Below are positions 24,565 through 34,428 of a stretch of 64,000 nucleotides of DNA, piece after piece (position 1 is the first letter of the stretch; each line of letters opens with the position of its first letter). The position numbers and the translations under genes are program-made. Under the pieces are notes generated by a model, which was given only the letters and a program-made list of their open reading frames with translations, was not told where the DNA came from and did not search any database. Source of the stretch: Zingiber officinale (taxonomy: Eukaryota; Streptophyta; Magnoliopsida; Zingiberales; Zingiberaceae); assembly GCF_018446385.1 (NCBI RefSeq), contig NC_056001.1, positions 6,839,600-6,903,599 of the forward strand. Reading direction: 5' to 3'.

Positions 24565-24699
24565 ACAGAGGAGAGGGCAAAAGATGAAGATCGAGGATTG
24601 GAAAGGGAGAGGAGAAGAAACTTACTATGTTAGAATCGCCAGCGACGATGAAAAAAAGGCAAGAAAGCAAAGGAAGAGGAAGGCAAGAATGATGCAAGC

Positions 24700-25275
24700 A
24701 TGAGGGGCAAAGGCCTTAAAAAGCCTAGTTGGCGGTTAATCATAGTCGTCCGATCAAGGGTTTAAGAAAGCGAGGCTTAATCTGGGTCGTCAAATTTTAA
24801 AAGGTAGTCGTCACATCAAAGCCTAATAGTTGTCTGTCACATCATACATTCGACGGCAGAGGATCACGACACGTGGCATTCGACCACATGTGGCATTAAT
24901 GAGGAATAGAAATTATCAAGAGGCATATGATTAAAAAGCATGCTCGGCGTACTTTGCATTAATGGCAAGGGATTTTAGCGATTTCCAAGAAATCATGGTG
25001 ACATCAGTAGTAATTAAAATGCACTAAGTATGGGTGATCGCTCAGGAAAGAGATTAGAAAGGAGCTAACAAAAAGGCTAAGTGTCGTCCACGTCGAGTCC
25101 GAGCGATATCAATCTCGGAGTCTCCCAATCGAGAAGAGATCAGCTTCTAGAAGAGTTATAAGAGCAGTGATTATGCAAGCCGAATGGCGGCCCAAAACCC
25201 TAGAATGCCCAGACTAGTTGTAAAAAAAAAGTACTAATTGTCTAGTTAGTCAGACTAATAGCCTCCTTCGACTAG
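24700..25275. other. B: non-coding region between antisense ORF and polypurine tract
   Basis: No coding sequence is recognisable. The region is homologous in reverse order to 33720-34280 of element A, for example the words around GGCATTAATG/CATTAATGCC and the 'ATCGCTCAGG' segment. It would act as the promoter and leader of the antisense ORF and as the 3' interior of the element. Confidence 0.5.
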
Positions 25276-25291
25276 ACTTGAAGGGAAGGCT

Positions 25292-26155
25292 TGTGATACG
25301 GTGATGAAGATGGGCCCCCCAAAAGTGGATCAAAGTAGTGAAGACCAGCTGACGTGGAGGTCAAAGTCACACAGTCAAAGTCGTAGGGTCGGGTAGATTA
25401 TGAAACCACGGACTGTGGATGGCTTAACTGGCCTCTCGAGCTGGTTAGACGTGAAAGGCCAACTAGACCATCTGAGCAGTCACCCTCCCCAACTTGTAGC
25501 TGAGGTCCAGAGCCGAATACTAAGTCACCAGGCCCACCGCCCTGGCCGATCAGACCTTCGGTCCAATCGGGCATAATGCACCCCTCTGACGATAATAGAG
25601 CCAAGTGAACAACAGGTCAACCACCTCACTATGGGTGACGTCTCGGCCAAGTGGCCCCCGGTCAGCCCACAGCGGGACCCACAAACATACCTTACCATAC
25701 TCTTTTGGAAGTTTGTGCTGCCGACAACAAAGAATATCCAGCAAGTAAATAGTACTTTAAAAGCTTTTAGCTTGTCACATCAGATATTTACATGTTCTCT
25801 TGAGGAAAGGTGTCAGACACACTTTTCGACTTGTCTTAAGATGCTTTGGAAAGTATGATATGCTTTGGGATACGTGCACAAACGTTTCAGTAGCACTATA
25901 AAAGGGAGTCTTCATCCATAGGTGGAGGTATGCGATGCTTCATTTGTGAACACACTCATTGCTACAGTCTTTTACTGTTCTTCTTTTCCTCATACATGGA
26001 TCGCTGACTTGAGCCTCGGATGGTCAATATCGGGGACCCCTTTCCTGGCCCGACACTAACACTTCTAGTTTTGCAGGATAGCGAGGAGTCTTCTTCTAGT
26101 CAACAACAAAGTCACATTCTCAGTCAACCATCTTCTCAGCTTTCGGATAGGATTA
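25292..26155 (+). repeat. Gypsy B 3' LTR
   Basis: Begins TGTGATACGGTG immediately after the purine-rich tract. The promoter region has TATAAAAGGG (about 25898-25907), followed by GCGATGCTTCATTTGTG as in the LTRs of A. The 3' end is placed at GATAGGATTA by comparison with the A 5' LTR (CAAGATCA before its primer-binding site). Open frames within it are not conserved. Confidence 0.72.
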
Positions 26156-26462
26156 GATGCAAAAAGAGAAGCAAGACAAAATATGGTTGTTCTTAAAGTG
26201 TTAATAAAACTCTAAAAAATGTAAGAATAGGAAGAAGATGCGAGGGTTGAGGGCTGTTCTTATTGTTGGAAGAGGACAAATGCTACGTTTCTTAATTGTT
26301 GGAGAAGAGAAAAGAGAAAAAAAAAGAAAACTCTTGTGGTGGTTGAGTAGAGGAAAAGAAAAAAATTGTATGTTTACATAGAAGAGAAGGAGAAGAAGTA
26401 GATGGGGCAAAAAGAGGAAAGGAAGAATCAAAAAAAAATAAAAGATGGGCGAAGGGTGGTAT
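26156..26462. other. Flank between gypsy B and the hAT element
   Basis: Purine-rich sequence (AGAAAAGAGAAAAAAAAAG and similar) without recognisable genes. It ends in GGTGGTAT (26455-26462), the left target-site duplication of the hAT element. It may be original host sequence or an older decayed repeat. Confidence 0.4.
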
Positions 26463-26640
26463 TAGACCTGACCACGGTTCGAAACCGACGGTTCGACGGT
26501 TCGGAACCGCCGGTTCGACGGTTCCAGGCAGGTCGACCCTTAACCTTAACCGCCCAAGACGGTTACGGTTCACGGTTCAGAACCGCCGGTTCACGGTTCG
26601 GTTCACGGTTCGTCACGGTTCGTCACGGTTCAAGATTAAT
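26463..26640. repeat. hAT left subterminal repeat region
   Basis: Short direct and inverted copies of CGGTTC(G/A)CGGTT and GAACCGCCGGTTC extend about 170 bp inward from the TIR. A matching GC-rich set lies at the right end (29795-29995), including the palindrome CCGCCGGTTAACCGGCGG. Likely transposase binding sites, by analogy to Ac/Tam3 ends. Confidence 0.65.
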
Positions 26641-26809
26641 ATGTTAATAAAAATTAAAAATTAAAAATTAAACATTAAACATTAAACATTAAAAATTAGA
26701 AATTAAAATTTATTAAAAAAAGGGCTTGCACTTATTTAAGTTGCCTACGTATCCCTTTAGGGGAATCAAAGCCCACGTAGTTCTTTTACATTTTTATCCT
26801 TTTACATTT

Positions 26810-28874
26810 TCATTCACTTCCATTTCCTGTTCCTGTCGTATTTGTTCCTTCAGTATCAAAATCTTCAACTTCGTCATCTGAAAGTTGCATTCCTTGGATT
26901 CTTTTCTCCGCTCTGGTCCAATCGTCCAGTAATGCTTGGGCTTCCAATGAGTCAGGAGACAAAGTTGATCGTCGTTCATCTAATATGTTGCCGCCGGCAC
27001 TGAACGTCTGCTCCACAACAACAGTTGACACTGGACAAGCTAAAATTTCTTTTGCGATCACGGAGAGAACGGGAAAGCTTTGAGCCTTCTGTGACCACCA
27101 CTTTAAGATATCGAAGTTTTCGCTATCTGCTTCATTAAAATCAAAAGAAGTCGTAAAATAATTCTCAAGTTCATGTGTGGAACTTGAGGATCCTCGTGGA
27201 CGTTTTGTCCGTTCTTTTAATAAGAGTTGTGCTTTTGTAAGTTTTAAATTACTACTAGTAGTTTGTTGAATTTCAGAAATATTAATTTGTGTTCCATATT
27301 TTGCATAATATTGATTATAAATATCATATAAATAAATTCTAACATTATATATAATATTAGCTGGATCAGGGGAAGAAGAATCTTTAATTGGAATTAAAGT
27401 ATCATAATATAAAGTTAACATTTCTTGTAAAACTTCTAATTTAAATCTAGGATCTAAAGCAAATGCAATTAAATAAATTTCAGGAATTAAATAAAAATAT
27501 TTTTCCCATTTAGTTTTCATAGCTAAGATGCAAGGAGATAAAGATTCATTATTAATATGTTCATTTAAAACTAATACTATATTAGAAAAATTTTCTAAAA
27601 CTAATTGAGCAGTGGGATAATAAACACCGGAAAGTTGTTCGGTTGCATCATTAAATACTTTTAAAATTTCATAAATACTACTACAAATATTCCATTGTTG
27701 TGAAAATAAATATATATTAGCATTAGTGTTTTGTGCAAAAAATGAACATAATAATTCTTTATATTGAAATGAATCTTGTAATAATTGGTATGTTGAATTC
27801 CAACGTGTTGGTACATCACGTGGAAATTTTTAGGTCTCATTCCATTAATTTTACAAAACCTACCCCATTGTTTCATTATAGATGGATGAGACCATAAATA
27901 AGAAATTGTAATTCTAATTGGTTTAATATAACTTTCTAAAATTTTTAAACCATCTTGAACACATAAATTTAAAACATGGCATACACAACGAATATGAAAA
28001 ATAAACCTCCAATAATAGGTTGACAAACAAATTTTAGATCATCTATACAAGCGGTATTAGAACTAGCCTTATCTAATGATATTGAAAATATTTTATGAGT
28101 TAAACCATATTCTTCTAAAATTAAACATAATAATTGTGCGATATTATGAGCATTATGTGATTCATCAAAAACTCTATAAGCTAATAATTTTTTTTGGAGA
28201 TTCCAAGAGTTATCGATCCAATGGCAAGTCACACCCATATACGAATGTGTTTGCCAATGATCACTCAAATATCGGAACATAAAGAAACTTTATTATCTAA
28301 TTTACTAAATTCATCAATTAAATTCTTTTTCCTTGTTTTACTAATTTTTTAATTGTACGAGTAAGTGTAGTCCTAGGAACACGTTTAGCACATGGATTAA
28401 GAGATTCTTTACAAAATCTTCAAATGTGCATTTAGATCCAAAACTAAAAGAAAGATGTTCTACGGAAACAAATTTAGCTAATGATTCTCTTAATTTATTA
28501 TCCGAATATAAAAATAAACCGGAATCGGTACTACCGCTAGTTGAAGAAAATCTTGATAATTGTGTTTGAGAACGGTCGAGTCCATATTCCGTCGGGTGCT
28601 TCGTTTCTACATGTCGTTTCAACGACCCATAGCCGCCGCCGGCTTGGAATTTGTAGGAAGCATTGCAGTGCTTACATTTTGCACGCATTTCTCCCGACGG
28701 AAGAGTGACCTTCTCAAAATGTTTAGTAAAAATAGAAGATTTTAGAGGAGGAAGTTCCCGAACCTTAGAAGTAATTGCATCGGTACTTCCTTGTGTGTCG
28801 GGTGTCGGATTCGGAAGATGCTCGATCTCATCATCGGTGGATTGAATGTTGGGGTCCTCCTCCCGCGGATTCAT
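26810..28874 (-). pseudogene. hAT transposase (zf-BED N-terminus, hAT dimerisation C-terminus), decayed
   Basis: Starts at the ATG at 28874 (MNPREEDPNIQSTDDE). An N-terminal BED zinc finger reads CKHCNASYKF, with its His pair in LKRHVETKH (residues about 65-95). Next come the RNase H-like core segments with SLDKASSNTA (about 28085-28055) and the CHVLNLCVQDG segment (about 27980-27950). After 27520 one open frame of 236 codons covers the C-terminal half. It contains FALDPRFK and the dimerisation motif ILACPVSTVVVEQTFSAGG and ends at 26810. Frameshifts near 28430, 28290, 28020 and 27830 break the reading frame. It would catalyse cut-and-paste transposition if intact. Confidence 0.88.
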
Positions 28875-28880
28875 TATTTG

Positions 28881-29536
28881 TGATCCGGCAGTAGACCAAG
28901 GGTAGGCTGATTAAGCGAGCCGAGCATCTGGGTATGTCCGAGCGAAGCTAGAGGTAACCCATTCATGGGTTCAAGTTTCCGACGCCAGGGCAAGGAGATT
29001 GAAGAGCCGAGCGGGAGTACGCTCGGCAGAAATATGGGCGAGGGTGAAAAGGTGGCCGATCGGCTCATGCGCTCGGCCCAGGATCTGGGATATTAGCAGG
29101 AGCATGTCTGATGATTAGGCCGTACACAAAATCGCGAGATGGAGGATCTTAATGTCACATCAACGTCACATCAGGGGGAGGTGGGCGCAGTAGCAGTATG
29201 GTCTCAGGACGTTCCCCTGACAGATCCATATTCGGGCATGGTCCTTCTGATAAACCCATACTTGAACATGGTCAAAGGTATGTGGTTGATTTGACCGGAG
29301 CATTCAGGTCTCCTCCAGAGGTCTATATAAGGCCTCCATTTCTTCACCGGAGGTATGCGAAATCTTAATTGGAGAACCACCTCTTTGTTATCCCTCGCCT
29401 AACTTGAGCGTCGGAGGGCCGTCGCCGGGACACCCCTCCCGGCTCGGTTCTGTTGCAGGTTCACCGGAGCATTCGAGGATTCCGCAGGAAGCACCACGTG
29501 CCCAGCGTCCCTTGACTCCTGATTCGGACAGGATCA
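28881..29536 (+). repeat. Solo LTR S3 of a G2-like gypsy, TSD ATTTG
   Basis: A 656-bp LTR, TGATCCGGCAGTAGACC...TTCGGACAGGATCA, flanked by ATTTG (28876-28880 and 29537-29541). Its ends match the G2 LTRs (39040 and 41754) while the middle differs, so it is a related subfamily. A TATA box (TCTATATAAGG) lies at 29322-29332. It sits six bases upstream of the hAT transposase ATG and would separate that gene from its promoter. Confidence 0.9.
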
Positions 29537-29794
29537 ATTTGCTTTCCCTTCCGAGCTCGAGATGATGCACCTCCGCGGCCTCCTTCCATTGTAATTGAAA
29601 ACGAAAGCGTGTAGAGATTAGAGAATACGAAAATGAGATTAAGAGTAGAGAAGATGTGTGTGAAAAATGATGAAATAAGCTCTCTATTTATAGAGTTTTG
29701 ATAGTAACGGACACTAAATCATAGCCATTGATCAAAAAACGGTCAAATGATCCTAACCGTTGAAAAAAAATACCTAAAAAACCCTCCCAACGGC

Positions 29795-29998
29795 TACGAA
29801 CCGCCGGTTAACCGGCGGTTCAAGCCGTTTAAAAAAAAAAAAAAAAAAAATTCTGCGGCTGAACCGCCGGTTAACCGGCGGTTCGCCGGTTTTAACTTGC
29901 CGGGCCGGTTCCGGTTCGACCCGGCGAACCGGGTCAACGGGCAACCGGCCCGTTGACCCGGTTACGGGCCCGGGCCGGGTCCGGGCCAGACCCGGCCC
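29795..29998. repeat. hAT right subterminal repeat region
   Basis: Contains repeated perfect palindromes CCGCCGGTTAACCGGCGG (29801 and again near 29864) separated by a poly-A run, then GGCCCGGGCCGGGTCCGGGCC-like words up to the TIR. Mirrors the left end of the element. Confidence 0.65.
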
Positions 29999-30019
29999 GG
30001 GGTCGGGTCTAGGTGGTAT

Positions 30020-31204
30020 ACTTTACCACGGGATTGCAACATGTGAACCAAAATAATGGAAGAGAACAAAATAAAATAGAAAGTTTTCTAAAAAAATATT
30101 CTAATTCCATTTAAATCAAATTTAAATCTGGTTCCATCATAACTTAACCAAATAATTCTAAATTAATTCTGATTTAAATTAACTTAGTTCTTATTTTCTA
30201 CTTATCCTTTAAATTTAGTTCGAATCTGATTTAATTTTATTTTACACCCTCATTTTATATTTTTACAATTTAATTAAATTATTTATTATTATATATTTTA
30301 TTTTTAAAATTTAATACTTAATATTTCAACTTTCAAATTATAATATTTTCTAATAACAGTGGTACCGTAATTTAGGTTGTGGACTGATTAATTTTAGTTT
30401 ATGGCAATGGACAATGACGAATTGACCGACCCATCAAAGTGACGGTGAGAATTTCTAAATATATAATATCATTTTTTTAACAGAGAGATGATCGCACCCC
30501 TCTTTTCGACGTAGATACACCCTGACTCTATATATAAATTTAAATTGGATTATAACCCTTAAAACTTGTTTGCATCTATGATTAATTGAAGTGTTATGGG
30601 CACTTAATCACGAATTATTTATTAATAACGGCTCTGACTCTACATTTGTGATTCGCTCCATTGCAAGAATTCATAGGTCAGTATTTTTTTTTTTCGTTGT
30701 GTATTTCACCTTTTACATGTAAAGGGTCATTTGTTATGATAAAATACTTTTTATAATTTATATACTTATATCTGATTCAGGAGGAGCGATATATCCTCTA
30801 ATAAATAAGTTTTTTTTTTTTTAATCTTGTTCAAAGATCCCAACTTGCTTTTGAAAGTTTAACACTAATTAAAACCTTCTATCAAGTCAAATCAGGACTT
30901 TATATTGGCTCCATTAATGCTTAATGCAACATTTATGGTCCAATGTCCATACCGATACTTCTGTTCAAATGCTAAAAATTCCAAAGCAATAAATATCTTA
31001 CGTCGACGCCTTGACCCAACTAAATCTCTCAAATCTCTCGGCCAATAGATTTTTAGGTACGTGGTCTTAGAAAATTATTGACTTTTTAGCCGCCGTTATT
31101 TTTCCTTCGACGACAATTTGCCGTTTAATGAATCTTATTCTTTGACCAACAACTCGATTTATATTCGACGCGAAAAGCTTGAGAATTATTGAAGGAATTG
31201 GAGG
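30020..31204. other. Upstream intergenic region of the PUB gene
   Basis: AT-rich host-type sequence without coding signals or element termini that I can recognise. Three W-box cores (TTGACC or TTGACT) fall in the last 200 bp: 31011-31016, 31078-31083 and 31142-31147. A TATA-like ATTTATATT lies near 31157, about 40 bp before the ATG. W-boxes bind WRKY factors, and the gene family is known to be pathogen-induced, so they may matter; the TATA assignment is weak. Confidence 0.45.
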
Positions 31205-32431
31205 ATGAACATGGCTGATCACCTCAACAGCATCCCGCCCTTCTTCTTGTGTCCAATCTCTCTCCAAGTCATGGAGGATCCCGTCACCGTCGCCACCGGC
31301 GTCTCCTACGACCGCAGCAGCATCAGCCGTTGGCTGGTCGACCACGACAAGTGTCCGGTCACCAACCAGCGCCTCGCCGATCTTACTGTCACCCCAAACG
31401 ACACCCTCCTCCGCCTCATTCGCTCCTGGTCCGCTGCCGCCAACGCCGCCGCAGCCGTGGACTCCTTCCCGGAGATATTGGAGATTCTCCGCGATCTCAA
31501 TGACCAATCGGCTCATTCCGTCTGTAAATTTAGAGCTCTCGAGAAGATCAAGATTCTTCTTCTCGGCGGCACTGACGGCGGATGTATTGAAACAGTTCGC
31601 ATGGAGAAAGCGGGCGTGACTTCTCTTGTGGCCTCGCTGATGTCCCGTCCATCGTCACCGACGGAAATCACTGACGACTTTATTATACTAATCAACGAGG
31701 CGGCCGTCACGCTGTACCTCCTCAAGCCGTCGCCGGAGACGCTCAAGGCAGTCTCCGAGCGCGACGGCGGCGAACTCATCAATTCCCTCGCTTCCCTCCT
31801 GCAACACGGGTCGTACGAGGGCAGAGTCCGCGCGGCTCTGCTCCTCCAGTCGGTTTTCGAGATCGTCGGCGAGGAGTTCAAATCCCGGCTGCCTTTCGAT
31901 GTCATCGAGGCCGCAGTGGAGGTTCTTAAGGACCAGAACGTTAGCCGGAGGACGACCATGGCGCTCCTAGCCGTCCTCCTCGAGGTGCTGCCGCGGGGCA
32001 AGAACCGGTGGAAGGCGGTGGAGGCAGGGGTGGTGGAGGTGATGGTGGCGCTGCTGGTGGAGGATGGCGCCCGGGACAAGAGGAAGTGCGAGGCCATGAT
32101 GGCGGTGCTGGAGCTGGTCTGCGGGAAGGCGGAGGGGCGGGCGGAGCTGGTGTCTCACCCGGCGGGGTTGGCCGCGGTGGCGGCGAGGATGGTGGGGGTG
32201 TCGAGCGCGGTGACGGAGCGGGCGATGGCGGTGCTGGGGCTGGTGTTCAGGAACTGCAGTGGCGGAGCGGTGGTGGAGGAGCTGGTGCAGGTGGGAGGAG
32301 TGGCGAAGCTGTGCGTGGTGGTGCAGGTGGAGGAGAACAGGAGGATCAGAGAGATGGCGAAGAGGATTCTGGCGATGCACATGAAGGAGTGGATCAAGTC
32401 CCCTTGCTTTCCTTCTTATCGATTACCATGA
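31205..32431 (+). CDS. U-box/ARM-repeat E3 ubiquitin ligase (PUB22/23/24-like)
   Basis: A complete intronless gene for 408 residues. The U-box covers about residues 12-86: IPPFFLCPISLQVMEDPVTV, then YDRSSISRWL, CPVTNQ and LTPN-like TPNDTLLRLI. This RING-like fold without zinc recruits an E2 enzyme. The rest is helical ARM-type repeats (about residues 100-395), the substrate-binding part. Architecture, length and lack of introns match Arabidopsis PUB22/23/24 and parsley CMPG1, cytosolic E3 ligases that dampen pattern-triggered immunity and drought signalling. The first ATG is used; a second Met follows two codons later and either could start. GC content is high, as in many monocot genes. The precise paralogue cannot be decided. 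GC-rich shadow frames on both strands are not genes. Confidence 0.95.
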   Translation: MNMADHLNSIPPFFLCPISLQVMEDPVTVATGVSYDRSSISRWLVDHDKCPVTNQRLADLTVTPNDTLLRLIRSWSAAANAAAAVDSFPEILEILRDLNDQSAHSVCKFRALEKIKILLLGGTDGGCIETVRMEKAGVTSLVASLMSRPSSPTEITDDFIILINEAAVTLYLLKPSPETLKAVSERDGGELINSLASLLQHGSYEGRVRAALLLQSVFEIVGEEFKSRLPFDVIEAAVEVLKDQNVSRRTTMALLAVLLEVLPRGKNRWKAVEAGVVEVMVALLVEDGARDKRKCEAMMAVLELVCGKAEGRAELVSHPAGLAAVAARMVGVSSAVTERAMAVLGLVFRNCSGGAVVEELVQVGGVAKLCVVVQVEENRRIREMAKRILAMHMKEWIKSPCFPSYRLP

Positions 32432-32888
32432 ATCCATGAAATCTTCAAAATTCTGTATCTTAATTTTTCAGATTTCAATTTCAAGGTTTGGAATATGTAA
32501 AGAAGAAAATTAAATTTGTAGATAAGCAATGAATCCATGAAATCTTATTCCAATTTTCCATAATTTTTTAGGAGATTCATAGTCTTCAAAAGTGTAAATT
32601 AAATCCTCTACTTACTATTTCTTATAGATCTTTGGCCTGTTTTTGAATTGTTTTCTTTTATAATCTCTTCCAATGAATGAACACACTTGTTCCAAGTTTA
32701 GTCTTTCACACAATTCACAAATTCATCTTGAAAATGTAAATCACTTACAAATTGCAAATGTTTGGAATATCATCTCTACTTTTTGTTTTGTTTTTTCGAA
32801 TTATCGAGGATAGATGTCTTTCTATACTTTTAATTTTGCATCACATTGAAAATCAATGTCAATTTTTTGTTTCTTCAAAATTTTCATT

Positions 32889-32891
<3 letters not shown>
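32432..32891. other. 3' flank of the PUB gene
   Basis: AT-rich sequence with two short related words (GAATCCATGAAATCTT at about 32429 and 32530), so the immediate 3' region contains a small duplication. It probably includes the PUB 3' UTR. No further gene is visible. Confidence 0.45.

Positions 32892-32921
<30 letters not shown>
32892..32921. repeat. (AT)n microsatellite at the left edge of gypsy A
   Basis: About 15 AT units. A second (AT)n of similar length borders the other end of gypsy A (47188-47216), which suggests that A inserted into an AT microsatellite and the two tracts are halves or duplications of it. Confidence 0.85.
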
Positions 32922-32925
<4 letters not shown>

Positions 32926-33704
32926 GGGAAAGGGTCCCCGGTATTAGTCCTCTGATGTTCAAGTCAATGCTTGATCTAAGATAAGAAAGTAGTAGAAACA
33001 AGCAGTAGCAAAGATCGTGTAGAATAATGGAGCATCGCAAACCTTTGCATGTAGATGGAGATTCTCTTTTATAGTATCACTGTAGTATCTATGCACGCAT
33101 CCCAAAGTATAAACACGTTTTCCAAAGTCTTTCCAAGAAAAGACAAGTCGAAAAATGTCTCTAACGTCTTTCCTTAAGCGAGCACACAAATCTTTGTGAT
33201 GTGATAGGCCAGAAGTTTTCAAAGTACGATTTGTCTGTAGAACATTCTCTGTTGTTGACAGCACAAACTTCCAAAATAATATGATATGACATGGACGTGG
33301 GTTCCGCTATAGGTCGGTCGACCGCCACTCGACCGGGATATCACAGGCTCGGTCGTATAGAATGCAACTACTAACCTATTCTTCACATGGCTTTCACATC
33401 GTCGACGAGACGCACTGTGTCTGATCGACCCTTAGGTCCAATCGACAAGGATGGCGACCCGAATAACTTAGTACTTTAATCCTAACCTCATCTGCAAGTT
33501 GCGGAGGATGACCGTTCAGACGGTCTGGTTGGCCCTTCACGTCTGACCTGCTCTGAGAGCCCGCTCAGCTAACCCTGCCTGGTCCGCAGCCTACAAGTTT
33601 GTCCGACTCTGCGACTTTGACCATTTGACTTTGACCTTCACATAAGTCGATCTTTGCTGCTTTGACCCACTTTTTGGGAGGCTCATCTTTATCACTATAT
33701 CACA
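32922..33704 (-). repeat. Gypsy A 3' LTR
   Basis: Read on the minus strand from TGTGATATAGTG (33704). It shares with the 5' LTR the segment around TGTAGAATAATGGAGCATCGC (33018 versus 46529 on the plus strand) and many blocks between. The distal end stops at the (AT)n tract and is shorter than the 5' LTR, so about 100 bp of the LTR 3' end is missing or rearranged. Confidence 0.72.
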
Positions 33705-34428
33705 AATTTTCCCCTCAAGTCTAGTCAAAGAAAGTTACAAGTCCGACTAACTTGACAATTAGTATTTTTTACAACTCTCCTTCCTGATCGGGATATGAGT
33801 CGTCGCTCTGCTTGAACGATTACTGCCCTCCTAGATCAAAAGGAAACTTATAGCTTCTCGGTCGGGAGACTCCGAGGTTGACGTCGCTCGGATAGAATGT
33901 GGACGACACTTAGTTGTTTGTTATATCTGTTTTCTGATCCCTTTCTTGAGTGGCCTCCCACGCCCATAGTACATTTTAATTGTTGCTGGCGTCATCCTGA
34001 TTTATAGGAAATCGCTCAAATCCTTTGCCATTAATACAAAACATGTCGCGCATGTTTTTTCATCATGCACCTACTGATCATTGACATTCCTCATTAATGT
34101 CACATGTGATTGACTACCACATGTCATCCTTTCATGCCGCCGAATGTCTGATGTGACAGGCAGCTGTTAAGATTTGATGTCACTACTGCCTTTTGAATTT
34201 GGACGATCTAAATTAGATCTCATTTTTCTAACCCTTGATCGGACGACTCTAAAAAGCTGACGACGAGGTTTATAAAGCCCTTGTTTCTCTATGCACTGTA
34301 TCGCCTTCGTCTTCATCTCCATTTGCTTCTTTGCTCTTTACTCGTTGTTTTTTGTTGCTGGCGATTTACATCCAATAAGTTCCCTCTCCTTTCCACTTTC
34401 AATCTTTAACCTTCATCTTTTGTCTTCT

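Larger units (their letters stand above)
21409..26155 (+). mobile_element. Gypsy element B, 3' half (pol not visible), with antisense ORF
   Basis: A plus-strand Ty3/gypsy element of the same family as A. Visible parts are an antisense ORF (21499-24564), a polypurine tract (ACTTGAAGGGAAGGC, 25276-25290) and the 3' LTR (25292-26155). Its left side is interrupted by Copia P, so gag and the 5' LTR must lie left of the window if they still exist. The ORF is on the strand opposite to the LTR direction, an organisation known from Tat-lineage elements such as Retand and Grande. Confidence 0.7.
26463..30011 (-). mobile_element. hAT transposon with TIRs and TSD GGTGGTAT
   Basis: Termini are TAGACCTGACC (26463) and, inverted, TAGACCCGACC (ending 30011). 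They are flanked by identical 8-bp duplications GGTGGTAT (26455-26462 and 30012-30019), diagnostic of the hAT superfamily. Subterminal regions at both ends are packed with CGGTTCG / CCGCCGGTTAACCGGCGG words (26475-26630 and 29795-29995), the kind of motif that hAT transposases bind. The transposase gene runs leftward and is broken. A solo gypsy LTR (28881-29536) lies in its 5' region. Confidence 0.92.

Noticed and set aside
32008..32439. Long Gly-rich and His-rich frames overlapping the PUB gene
   Set aside because: Shadow frames of the GC-rich ARM-repeat coding region; the U-box frame is the conserved one.
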